NCBI GenBank assembly: GCA_026692885.1
Contig: JAPLNJ010001235.1
Location: forward strand, 1 to 9,731
Length of the DNA: 9,731 bases
Origin: Planctomycetota bacterium
GTDB taxonomy: Bacteria; Planctomycetota; Planctomycetia; Pirellulales; Pirellulaceae
Reading direction: 5' to 3'
Of the stretch, positions 1 through 6,167 are shown in pieces. The notes under the pieces are model-generated. The model worked only from the letters and a program-made list of their open reading frames with translations. It was not told the origin of the DNA and searched no databases. Position 1 is the first letter of the stretch, and each line of letters begins with the position of its first letter. The translations under genes and the position numbers were made by a program.

Positions 1-20
1 GCAGACGCCAGCCGTGCTGT

Positions 21-73
21 CTTCCGCCGCCTCCCGCCCGCCGCCTCCGGCGGCGGGCGGGAGGCGGCGGAAG
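21..73. repeat. Perfect 25-bp GC-rich hairpin
   Basis: Bases 21-45 are the exact reverse complement of 49-73, with a 3-base loop (TCC) between them. The stem is almost entirely G and C. No T-run follows on either strand, so it is not a classical intrinsic terminator, although such a stem could stall polymerase or protect an mRNA end. It may lie at the 3' end of a gene beyond the left edge: one frame is open from base 2 to a TGA at 77-79, but that peptide is low-complexity Pro/Ala/Gly/Arg and cannot be judged from this window. Confidence 0.75.
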
Positions 74-195
74 AAGTGAGACGGTTGCGGTCCCGTGGCG
101 TAGTCCGGAAACCTCGCTCCACCGGGGCAAGCCCGGATGGGGGCGGAACGAAAACAGGATCATCCGTTTGACGCCCGACTCCCCGGTTTCACGCC

Positions 196-240
196 CCTCA
201 CCCCCGACCCCTCTCTCCGGAGTACCGGGGCGAGGGGAGC
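196..240. repeat. Dispersed C/G-rich palindromic repeat, copy 1
   Basis: Bases 208-219 and 226-237 form an imperfect hairpin (CCCCTCTCTCCG against CGGGGCGAGGGG) around the loop GAGTAC. The 19 bases 218-236 recur exactly, as reverse complement, at 9591-9609 near the other end of the window. That makes it a dispersed element rather than a local structure. It lies in the leader region of the CinA-like gene. No coding function is apparent. Confidence 0.65.
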
Positions 241-253
241 AGGCTCGGCCGTC

Positions 254-273
254 GCCACCCGCAAGCGGGTGGC
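254..273. repeat. Short perfect hairpin upstream of the CinA-like gene
   Basis: GCCACCCGC (254-262) pairs with GCGGGTGGC (265-273) across a 2-base gap. It lies about 40 bases before the start codon of the downstream gene, so it could be in its 5' untranslated region. No known riboswitch or attenuator is recognised. It may simply be another repeat remnant. Confidence 0.45.
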
Positions 274-312
274 CGGCTTCGGGTTAAACGACCACAGCAG
301 GGAGTGACGCGG

Positions 313-1626
313 ATGAAAGAGCAGACCGTGTTCGTCGGTTGGCTGGCGATGGTGTGGCTGGGTGCGTTATCCGCCACTGCCGGGGCGGCCGACGCGACTC
401 AACCCCCCGTGGATTACATGATCGTGGTCACCGGCAGCGAACTGCTGGCGGGCGTCTACCCGGACACGCATACCCACTTCCTGACACGCACGCTGACACC
501 GTTGAATCTGCACTGCGTGGGTTCGATCAGCGTGGATGACAAGCCGGCCGACATCAAGGAAGCCCTCCGCTTTGGCCTGAGCAAAACACCGCTGGTGATC
601 GTCACCGGCGGTCTGGGTCCGACCGACGACGACGTGACTCGCGAGACGCTGGCGGACTTCGCCGGCATCCCGCTCCAGGAGCAGGAGGACGTCCTGGCCG
701 GTATGGAGCGGCGGTTCCAGTTGCCGCGGGACAAGATCCGTGCGAACCTCCGCCGGCAGACCCGCGTGCCGAGCCGCGGCACGTACTTGAAGAGCGCCTT
801 CGGCACCGCGGTGGGCTTGGTCTATGAATTGCCCAAGGCCGTAATCGTGGCCTTACCGGGTCCGCCGCGCGAGTTGCAGCCAATGGTCCGCGAGGAACTC
901 GTGCCGTATCTGAACCGGCGCTTCGGCACGCGGCTGGCGGCCTGTACTCTGATGCTGCGATTTGTGGGCGTCGGCCAGTCGCAGATCGACCACACGTTCA
1001 AAGAGCACGTACCGTTGGCGCCGGACATCACGGTGACTTCGCAGTTTGCCGAAGGCCGCGTAGATTTTGAGTTTGCCCTGCCGGCCGACACGCCGCAAAA
1101 CCGCGCGCGGCTCGCCGAATTGAAACAGCAGATCCAGCCCCACCTGGGCGATTACATCTATGCGGACGACGACACAACTTTGGAGCAGCGGGTGGTCCGG
1201 CTGCTGGAGTCGCGCGGCGTGAAGCTGGTGCTGGCGGAAGCCGGCAGCGGCGGCTGCTTGGCGACGGGACTGGACGGCGTGGAGGGAGTCCAGCGGGTTC
1301 TGGCCGGCGCCTATGTGGCGCCGACCGAAGAACAACTGCGGCGTCTGCTGCGCGTGCCGGATGACAAGTGGGGTGCCCTGCCGGCCGATACCTCACGGAT
1401 CGAGTGTCTGGCCGCAGCCGCGGTGGAGGCCACCGGCAGTCTCTGGGCGGTGGCCATCGGCGACGTGCAGCAGGCGGACGGCGGCGGGCGTGCTGTCGAG
1501 GTGGTCTTCCAGCAGCCGGAGGGTCGCGTGGAGCATCAGCGGCTGGCGCTACGCGGCACCGGCGAGTTGGCACGCACAAGTCTGGCCACGCAATTGCTCG
1601 ACGCCTTGCGACGGCGGTTGCGATAG
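313..1626 (+). CDS. Exported CinA-like protein (MoCF/MogA-like domain plus degenerate CinA C-terminal domain)
   Basis: The protein has 437 residues. Residues 1-26 look like a signal peptide (KEQ, then a hydrophobic stretch, ending ATAGAADA). Residues about 34-205 form a molybdopterin-binding-like (MoaB/Mog/CinA) domain: VTGSELLAG at 39-47, GGLGPTDDD at 99-107, GTAVG at 164-168 and LPGPPREL at 181-188. Residues about 290-437 align in order with the CinA C-terminal domain, which in relatives is a nicotinamide-nucleotide (NMN) amidohydrolase. Its signatures are changed: the usual AESCTGG is AEAGSGG (308-314), and the usual GGVVAYSNEAK-like stretch is AGAYVAPTEEQ (331-341). NMN deamidase activity is therefore doubtful. 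CinA is normally cytoplasmic, so a signal peptide is unusual. I chose the ATG at 313 because GGGAG at 300-304 is well placed before it; an in-frame GTG at 304 overlaps that site. The gene appears monocistronic. The family assignment is firm; the molecular role is unknown. Confidence 0.88.
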   Translation: MKEQTVFVGWLAMVWLGALSATAGAADATQPPVDYMIVVTGSELLAGVYPDTHTHFLTRTLTPLNLHCVGSISVDDKPADIKEALRFGLSKTPLVIVTGGLGPTDDDVTRETLADFAGIPLQEQEDVLAGMERRFQLPRDKIRANLRRQTRVPSRGTYLKSAFGTAVGLVYELPKAVIVALPGPPRELQPMVREELVPYLNRRFGTRLAACTLMLRFVGVGQSQIDHTFKEHVPLAPDITVTSQFAEGRVDFEFALPADTPQNRARLAELKQQIQPHLGDYIYADDDTTLEQRVVRLLESRGVKLVLAEAGSGGCLATGLDGVEGVQRVLAGAYVAPTEEQLRRLLRVPDDKWGALPADTSRIECLAAAAVEATGSLWAVAIGDVQQADGGGRAVEVVFQQPEGRVEHQRLALRGTGELARTSLATQLLDALRRRLR

Positions 1627-1686
1627 CCCACTTCGACTGGTCGAATGACTCGTAGGTTGCTCATGGAAAACGAGAGCACGTGGATG

Positions 1687-1762
1687 GGGAGGGCGACGCT
1701 CCCGCGGAGCCGTGGGCCGTTCCTGACGGCCCGCTCCGGCTCGGCAGGAGCCTCGCCTTCCC
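1687..1762. repeat. Cruciform-like repeat with nested hairpin
   Basis: Arm 1687-1711 pairs with 1738-1762 at 21 of 25 positions. Between the arms a second hairpin forms from GGGCCGT (1714-1720) and ACGGCCC (1726-1732). Nested, GC-rich, imperfect palindromes of this look are, as far as I recall, dispersed in planctomycete genomes. The element starts about 60 bases after the CinA-like gene stops, so it could influence the 3' end of that transcript. Confidence 0.6.
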
Positions 1763-1787
1763 AGCCTCGCTCTCCCAGCCTCGCTCT
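1760..1787. repeat. Perfect tandem duplication of 14 bases
   Basis: CCCAGCCTCGCTCT occurs at 1760-1773 and again, with no spacer, at 1774-1787. It abuts the right arm of the cruciform-like repeat and probably arose by slippage at that element. Confidence 0.8.
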
Positions 1788-1942
1788 AGGGCGAGGCAAA
1801 GTTGGGGTTGACATGGGAAATTAGTACGATGGCAAGGGCGAGAGTCTGTTTCGCTGCTTGCCCCGCAGGGGCGCATACGACAGCGCGGGACAACGCCCTG
1901 ATCGTGATCTCAGGTTTTCGCCCCGATTTGGGGACGCGATGC

Positions 1943-2006
1943 GTGAGCGGCAAGGCGCTAGCCGCCGGTTCCGAACGCCACCGGCGGCTAGCGCCTTGCC
2001 GCTCAC
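1943..2006. repeat. Perfect 27-bp palindrome (GTGAGCGGCAAGG family), copy 1
   Basis: Bases 1943-1969 are the exact reverse complement of 1980-2006, around a 10-base loop. The right arm is identical over all 27 bases to 5586-5612, between the porin and the ComEA-like gene, so this is a mobile or dispersed palindrome family. It has no T-tract and no coding content. Such elements could be non-autonomous, REP-like sequences moved by a transposase elsewhere; no transposase lies in this window. Confidence 0.8.
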
Positions 2007-2073
2007 AAGTCACGATCTGAGCTTTGACAAAGCACTAGCCAACTGGGTTGATTGGTTTGGCCCCTGCGCGCAA

Positions 2074-2155
2074 AGCATGAGACTTAACGGTTCAGCAGAG
2101 ACGGGGCTGACCCCAGCTGGCGGTCCGTCTCTGCGAAACCGTAAAACCGCATGCT
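2074..2155. repeat. Imperfect 31-bp palindrome
   Basis: Arm 2074-2104 (starting AGCATG, ending CAGAGACGG) pairs with 2125-2155 (starting CCGTCTCTG, ending CATGCT) with several central mismatches; both ends of the stem pair well. The 20-base loop itself contains GGCTGACCCCAGC-like partial symmetry. It is unlike the other palindromes here in sequence. Confidence 0.55.
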
Positions 2156-2398
2156 TGACACCGACAACCCCGAAAACCGTTGGGTGCTAGGACTCGCTAC
2201 CCTGTTTCAAGAAGAAAAGGAGTAGGCGGCAGGAACAGGAATATGTCCGCACGACCGGGAACAGCCATTAACTTCCGCGGAATCCTGTGTCCGACGGTTG
2301 CCAACACGCACCGCACACCCGATAATCTTCGGCTGCGGCGGCCAGACGGCGATGAGACTGCGGAAAAATTCCAATCGGCGCACATGCTTGCCTAAGGT

Positions 2399-2456
2399 GT
2401 AGGGTGGGCTGTGCCCACCAAGCACAATCCGTTGTGGTGGGCACAGCCCACCCTAC
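2399..2456. repeat. Perfect 22-bp palindrome with GTAGG...CCTAC ends
   Basis: Bases 2399-2420 (GTAGGGTGGGC...) are the exact reverse complement of 2435-2456. The loop contains a second small stem, CACAA (2423-2427) with TTGTG (2432-2436). It shares its GTAGGGTGGGC ends with the repeat at 3946-4034 and the outer GTAGG/CCTAC with 8693-8750. It overlaps the farthest upstream in-frame ATG (2404) of the following gene, which argues against that ATG as the true start. Confidence 0.8.
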
Positions 2457-2544
2457 GATTCTTCCAGCAGTCTCCTTCAGCTTGAGGTTGAACGAAAACG
2501 TGAACGACTTGGCAACTGGACTAGCACCCCCCCCCCTGGAAATC

Positions 2545-3729
2545 ATGGAAGTCAGTAGTTCCGCTGAGAAACTGAACCTGCGGTGGTCCGGCGCTGGGCC
2601 GAAAGTCCTCTGGAAAACGGAGACCAACCGGGGCTTCAGCTCGTTTGCGATCAGCGGCGGCAAGGCGTTGACCCAGATCGTCCGTGACATGGCTGGCAAG
2701 CCACGAGAAATCTGCCTGGCTCTGGACGCCAAGACGGGCAAAGAACTTTGGGCCACCGACGTCGGCATCGGCACATTCGATCGAGGCGGCGACGCCGGCG
2801 CGCCGGATAACTCGGGCGGCGACGGTCCACGTTCCACGCCCACAGTGAACGACGGGCGGGTGTACGTGGCCACCCAGGACTTGGTCCTGCACTGCCTGGA
2901 CGCGGCGACCGGTAAAGAACTCTGGACCAAGGACCTGATCAAGGATCACGCCGGACGCAATATCAGCTGGAAGAGCGCGGCCTCGCCGGTCATCGACGGC
3001 GACCTCGTGTTCATCGGCGGCGGCGGTCCAGGCCAATCGTTACTGGCCTTCCATAAGCAAACGGGCGAGGTCGTGTGGAAGAGTCAGGACGAGATCATCA
3101 CCCACGCCACGCCGGTGGTGGCCACGATTCTCGGTCAACGCCAGGTGATCTTCTTCCTGAAGAGCGGCCTGCTGTCGGTTGCGGCGAAGGACGGGAAAGC
3201 TTTGTGGAAGTTTCCGTTCGACTACCGTACCTCGACCGCGGCTTCCCCCGTGGTGTGCGGCGACATCGTCTACTGTTCGGCTGGCTACGACGTGGGCGGC
3301 GGTGCCTGCCGGATCAAGAAAGCCGGGGACCAGTTCCAGGCGGAAGAGCTCTACAAGATCCCGGGCAACCGAGACATTCCGAACCACTGGAGCACGCCGG
3401 TCTACAAGGACGGTTACCTGTACGGCATGTTCAGCTTCAAGAAATTTACCACCGGCCCGCTGAAGTGCGTGGAAGTCGCCACGGGCAAAATCATCTGGGA
3501 GCAACCCGGCTTTGGTGCCGGCAATGTAATTCTGGTCAACGACCAGATTGTGGCGCTGACCGATTTCGGGGAAGTGGTGATCGTCGCAGCCACGCCCACG
3601 GCCTACCAAGAGCTCGCCCGCGTGAAGGCCGTCACGGGCAAGTGTTGGTCCACCCCCGCGCTGAGCGACGGTCGTCTGTACGTCCGCAGCACCAAAGAAG
3701 GCACGTGTCTGGACGTGGCCGGCAACTAG
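2545..3729 (+). CDS. PQQ-like beta-propeller repeat protein, apparently missing its N-terminus
   Basis: From the ATG at 2545 the protein has 394 residues. It carries at least five PQQ-type blade motifs ending in Trp: LDAKTGKELW (60-69), LDAATGKELW (118-127), FHKQTGEVVW (169-178), AKDGKALW (214-221) and VATGKIIW (311-318). The C-terminus (STPALSDGRLYVRS) is normal for the family. Relatives in Planctomycetes usually start with a signal peptide and a WPxWRGPxRDG motif before the equivalent of LNLRW (10-14); both are absent here. The reading frame stays open upstream to an ATG at 2404, but that adds residues encoded by a palindrome and by a run of ten C (2527-2536), with no signal peptide. No strong ribosome site precedes 2545. 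The gene may be 5'-truncated and non-functional, or encode a cytoplasmic propeller. Cofactor binding cannot be inferred; most such planctomycete proteins have no assigned role. Confidence 0.8.
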   Translation: MEVSSSAEKLNLRWSGAGPKVLWKTETNRGFSSFAISGGKALTQIVRDMAGKPREICLALDAKTGKELWATDVGIGTFDRGGDAGAPDNSGGDGPRSTPTVNDGRVYVATQDLVLHCLDAATGKELWTKDLIKDHAGRNISWKSAASPVIDGDLVFIGGGGPGQSLLAFHKQTGEVVWKSQDEIITHATPVVATILGQRQVIFFLKSGLLSVAAKDGKALWKFPFDYRTSTAASPVVCGDIVYCSAGYDVGGGACRIKKAGDQFQAEELYKIPGNRDIPNHWSTPVYKDGYLYGMFSFKKFTTGPLKCVEVATGKIIWEQPGFGAGNVILVNDQIVALTDFGEVVIVAATPTAYQELARVKAVTGKCWSTPALSDGRLYVRSTKEGTCLDVAGN

Positions 3730-3776
3730 CACTCCACGGTCGGCGGGCGAGAGTCCTGACCAGGGTCCACGTTCTG

Positions 3777-3799
3777 GTTCCCACGCTCTGCGTGGGAAC
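3777..3799. repeat. Perfect 10-bp hairpin after the beta-propeller gene
   Basis: GTTCCCACGC (3777-3786) and GCGTGGGAAC (3790-3799) pair across the loop TCT. Related fragments follow: a GGACGC/GCGTCC hairpin near 3832-3846 and ATTCCCACGCG near 3854-3864, suggesting a decayed composite repeat. It begins about 48 bases after the stop codon. There is no T-run, so terminator function is only possible, not shown. Confidence 0.6.
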
Positions 3800-3870
3800 C
3801 TGTGTTCTTGACGCTCTACGTCGTGCGTTGGGACGCAGGGCGTCCAAACCGGCATTCCCACGCGGGACTG

Positions 3871-4034
3871 TGAAGCAATGTGTAGGGGCCAAGTACTCGC
3901 GGCCCACCGATTCCTGGGAAACCGCGTTGCTCTCTGAAGCAATGTGTAGGGTGGGCCAAGTACTCGCGGCCTACCGATTCCTCGGAAACCGCGTTGCTCT
4001 CGATGGTGGGCCGCGAGTACTTGGCCCACCCTAC
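3871..4034. repeat. Composite repeat: two direct units plus an inverted copy
   Basis: Unit A (3871-3934, 64 bases) and unit B (3935-4001, 67 bases) are head-to-tail copies starting TGAAGCAATGTGTAGG. They differ by a 3-base gap and a few substitutions. The 29 bases 3946-3974 inside unit B (GTAGGGTGGGCCAAG...) recur as reverse complement at 4006-4034 with one mismatch, giving a long hairpin with a 31-base loop. The element fills the gap between two convergent genes (beta-propeller and porin). The units are adjacent without unique spacers, so it is not a CRISPR array. Confidence 0.8.
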
Positions 4035-4132
4035 CGTCCATCGTGCGCACACATCTCTTCACAGCCGCAACGCGTGGGAGTCGGAGAAAATCCTGCGGTT
4101 TCCGGCACCTGCCAACCTGTCTGCGGCGTCGT

Positions 4133-5122
4133 TCAGAACGTCACGATCAAGTCCATCGCCGTGGTGAACTGGCTGCACTTGCTGCCGTCATTGAAGGGCA
4201 GCTGGTTAGCCGGATTCTTGGGCCCATCGTACCCGTCCCAACGCACCTCAGGACGGAACACGAAGTTCGGGTGGGGACGGTAGTTCAGACCCAGGCTCAG
4301 AGCGTGGAAGCTGCCAGTGAAGCCAGGCGCGCCCAGCCAGCCATAACTAGTATCGAGCACTCGCCCCCCAATGCCGGCGATGCGCGAGCCGTCTTCGTCC
4401 CGAACCCACTCGTAACGCAGGCCGGTCGACCACTGGGGATTCAGCTTGTAGAACAGGTATTGGTCCGTGCCATACCAGTGGGCAGTACCGCCCCCATTGA
4501 CGGTGGAACCATTTAACTCCTGGCCCACGGTGTACTGGGCCGCGTAATTCCAGCACTCGTTGAGTTGGTGAGTGAACACGTTGATCCAACTGGTCCGATC
4601 GTTATTAGTCGTCGTGAAGCCCACCTGGGGTCCGGCGTCCACCATGGAGGACAGGGTCGTGCGTTTGTCGTCGCTGACCCATTTCACGCCGCCCAGGAAA
4701 TTCATGTCGCCCACAGGGTTTTCGAACATCATCCAGCCGCGATTGAACCCGCCGCTGAGGGTCCAGTTGTCACCCAACTTGTATTCCGCCTGCAGGCCGG
4801 TCACCAACAATGGATCGAAGTAGCCCGCCATCAAGTAGCTGTGCGAATAGAAGAAGTTCGCGGGCGCGGGCACCACTTCGTAGCTGGTCATGGTCGCGAA
4901 GTGTCCCAGCTTGACCGTCAGATCGTTGAACGCCAGTTCCAGGTAGAACTGCGGGAGGACCAGGCCGTAAAGGTCGTTGGATCCGTTGATGCGGTTTTCC
5001 AGGCCCTGGTTCATTCCAAACCGCCAATCGCTCCCGTAGACCACGTCGACCCGGCCGCCGATGTCGAAGCCACATCCATCCGTCTTCGTGGGCTTCACGA
5101 AATACACCCAGGCCTGGTTCAT
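4133..5122 (-). CDS. Putative beta-barrel porin-2 (BBP2/OmpL-like), barrel-coding frame
   Basis: This frame encodes 329 residues from the first ATG, which is internal to the natural gene. It is rich in alternating and aromatic residues and shows family features: DGCGFDIGGRVDVVYG (15-30), KLGHF (71-75), EVVPAPANFFYSHSY (82-96), and a terminal Phe (IVTF), the usual end of barrel proteins inserted by the BAM machinery. It should form a channel in the outer membrane; the solute is unknown. The first ATG lies mid-motif: upstream codons in the same frame read PNDQSQQYQ before MNQAWVYF, and relatives have a similar stretch there. The signal peptide is encoded just upstream in another frame (5119-5367). 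With one extra base in the GGGG at 5148-5151 the joined gene 5367-4133 would encode 411 residues. So this is either a sequencing error in an intact gene or a frameshifted gene that cannot be exported. Confidence 0.85.
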   Translation of the reverse strand: MNQAWVYFVKPTKTDGCGFDIGGRVDVVYGSDWRFGMNQGLENRINGSNDLYGLVLPQFYLELAFNDLTVKLGHFATMTSYEVVPAPANFFYSHSYLMAGYFDPLLVTGLQAEYKLGDNWTLSGGFNRGWMMFENPVGDMNFLGGVKWVSDDKRTTLSSMVDAGPQVGFTTTNNDRTSWINVFTHQLNECWNYAAQYTVGQELNGSTVNGGGTAHWYGTDQYLFYKLNPQWSTGLRYEWVRDEDGSRIAGIGGRVLDTSYGWLGAPGFTGSFHALSLGLNYRPHPNFVFRPEVRWDGYDGPKNPANQLPFNDGSKCSQFTTAMDLIVTF

Positions 5123-5367
5123 CTGGTACTGCTGGCTCTGGTCATTCGGGGTTCCTCACAACACACGGCGGCGTCCGGTGTCGGCTCGCTCGGCTGGACA
5201 GCGTCGCCCTGTGCAGCTTCACCCGTCGCATTGAGTGCGAAGGCCATCGGGGCCAGGTCCGCTGCGAGGTTTGGGGGCCGACCCACGACGCCGTTCTGGC
5301 CGTAAGTGGTTGCGGAACACCAGGAAAGCCACAGTCCCATCGCAAGTATCCATCCGACGCGTGACAT
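5119..5367 (-). pseudogene. 5' fragment of the porin gene: signal peptide and linker, out of frame with the barrel
   Basis: From the ATG at 5367 this frame encodes a signal peptide (MSRVGWILAMGLWLSWCSA, then TTYGQNG) and an Ala/Pro-rich linker ending AVCCEEP. It then runs out of frame (RMTRASSTR) to a TGA overlapping the barrel frame's first ATG. A good ribosome site, AAGGGAG on the minus strand, lies about 9 bases before the ATG; an in-frame TTG at 5403 is less likely. Inserting one C into the minus-strand CCCC run (5148-5151) gives CCEEPPNDQSQQYQMNQ, joining it to the barrel. Even then the segment between signal peptide and MNQAW is short for the family and lacks the usual GGW-type first strand, so part of the 5' region may also be deleted. 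Confidence 0.75.
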
Positions 5368-5538
5368 AAGCGGAGACTCCCTTCTGAAGCTACACAACGA
5401 CAATCAGCACCAGAAGGCGTTATCGGGATACTCGGCAGCAAGCGTGCATCCGGCAAGACTCGCAAGTGCAAACTCGCGTAGAAATCAGCGTTTCATGCTG
5501 TTTGGGCAAAGTCTGCAGGGCGGTTCTGGAGTAAATGG

Positions 5539-5612
5539 CATTGGGCGCTAGTTGCCGGTTCTTGATTGTCCGGATTGGCCGCAATACCGGCGGCTAGCGC
5601 CTTGCCGCTCAC
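5539..5612. repeat. GTGAGCGGCAAGG-family palindrome, copy 2
   Basis: The right arm 5586-5612 is identical over 27 bases to 1980-2006. The left arm (about 5539-5559) is degenerate but keeps GCGCTAG and GCCGGT. The loop is longer than in copy 1. It lies 32 bases beyond the stop of the ComEA-like gene, between two genes transcribed in the same direction (minus). The difference between arms suggests an older or partly decayed copy. Confidence 0.75.
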
Positions 5613-5644
5613 GCGTCACCTGACAGCTGTTTCCCGAACGGTCC

Positions 5645-6052
5645 TTACTGCCCGACCACCGCGTCGGCTGCGGGGATCGGCACGAGGTACGGGCGAATCG
5701 CTGCCAGGGTTTTCGGGCCGATGCCGTGGACGCGACGCAGGGCATCGTGATCGCAGTACGGGCCGTCTGCCTCCCGGGCGGCCACGATCCGCCGCGCCAG
5801 GGCTTCACCGATACCGGGGAGCAGGCTTAATTCGGTCCACTCGGCTTGGTTGATGTCGACGCGGAATTCGACTTGGCTGGGGTCGGCTCGGTCAATCTCG
5901 ATCAGGTGGCCGCGGTGATAGCCGCGCACGAACAGACCGACCACGATTGCCAACCACGACAGGCCGAGCAACACGGCTACCGTCACTTGGTCCAGGCGGC
6001 GCAGCCACGGATGGGGTTCGGGTGGTTCTGGGTTGGCGTCGGAGGATGTCAT
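5645..6052 (-). CDS. ComEA-like membrane-anchored helix-hairpin-helix protein
   Basis: The protein has 135 residues. A Pro-rich N-terminus (1-16) is followed by one transmembrane segment (about 22-43, VTVAVLLGLSWLAIVVGLFV). The C-terminal part carries two helix-hairpin-helix motifs, LLPGIGEALA (77-86) and VHGIGPKTLA (108-117), introduced by DINQAEWTEL as in ComEA. ComEA binds double-stranded DNA non-specifically during uptake for transformation. The anchor and domain order fit an inner-membrane protein with a periplasmic DNA-binding domain. No other competence genes are nearby, so a role in DNA uptake is inference. The ATG at 6052 is chosen because the hydrophobic anchor follows it closely; the frame is open much further upstream, but that part is antisense to nadC and low-complexity. 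No strong ribosome site is visible. It is divergent from nadC, with 115 bases between the start codons. Confidence 0.85.
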   Translation of the reverse strand: MTSSDANPEPPEPHPWLRRLDQVTVAVLLGLSWLAIVVGLFVRGYHRGHLIEIDRADPSQVEFRVDINQAEWTELSLLPGIGEALARRIVAAREADGPYCDHDALRRVHGIGPKTLAAIRPYLVPIPAADAVVGQ

Positions 6053-6167
6053 GCGAGTCTGCAGGAACCTGTCAGAAGTCAAGTTGCGCGTGGGGCGGAT
6101 GCCACCACGCGAGCCAGAGGCTATTATGGGGCCATGCGACTGTTCTTGGGAGTGGGAGGAGAGAGAC
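6053..6167. promoter_or_regulatory. Divergent promoter region between the ComEA-like gene and nadC
   Basis: These 115 bases must hold the start signals of both divergent genes. TATTAT at 6122-6127 is one mismatch from the -10 consensus in the nadC direction, but no good -35 box lies 16-18 bases upstream of it. A clear ribosome site for nadC (GGAGGAGAG) ends just before its ATG. No operator or riboswitch is recognised; in particular I see no evident NAD-responsive element. Confidence 0.3.

Larger units (their letters stand above)
1627..2398. other. Long intergenic region made of palindromic repeats, no credible gene
   Basis: About 770 bases separate the CinA-like gene from the next palindrome. 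Short open frames exist, but their peptides run through palindromes and resemble no family I know. The region holds a cruciform-like element (1687-1762) with a tandem duplication (1760-1787), a perfect 27-bp palindrome (1943-2006) and an imperfect 31-bp palindrome (2074-2155). Bases 2156-2398 show no structure I can name. No tRNA, promoter or terminator with good matches was found. Confidence 0.6.

Noticed and set aside
3..287. A frame without stops from the left edge to a TAA at 285-287
   Set aside because: It runs through three hairpins, is Pro/Arg/Gly-rich and has no domain; openness is explained by high GC.
1802..2190. Small genes in the 1800-2190 region on either strand
   Set aside because: The candidate peptides are encoded by the palindrome at 1943-2006, so similar peptides arise on both strands; no ribosome site or motif supports them.
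2155..2190. TTGACA at 2155-2160 as a -35 box
   Set aside because: No acceptable -10 box lies 16-18 bases downstream, and the hexamer overlaps a palindrome arm.
3871..4034. Possible CRISPR array
   Set aside because: Only two adjacent 64/67-base copies plus an inverted arm, no unique spacers and no cas genes.
3040..4062. A 340-codon minus-strand frame across the beta-propeller gene and the repeat cluster
   Set aside because: The sense strand carries the propeller motifs; this peptide runs through repeats and shows no domain.
3075..4283. A 402-codon plus-strand frame overlapping the propeller and porin genes
   Set aside because: It is an out-of-frame reading of the propeller gene, continuing through repeats and antisense to the porin; Arg/Gly-rich with no motif.
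4565..5305. A 246-codon plus-strand frame opposite the porin
   Set aside because: Antisense to the barrel frame, which has convincing porin motifs and a terminal Phe.
6033..6167. Longer nadC start at 6033
   Set aside because: The extra residues resemble no NadC N-terminus and overlap the divergent gene's start; the ATG at 6168 has a strong ribosome site.
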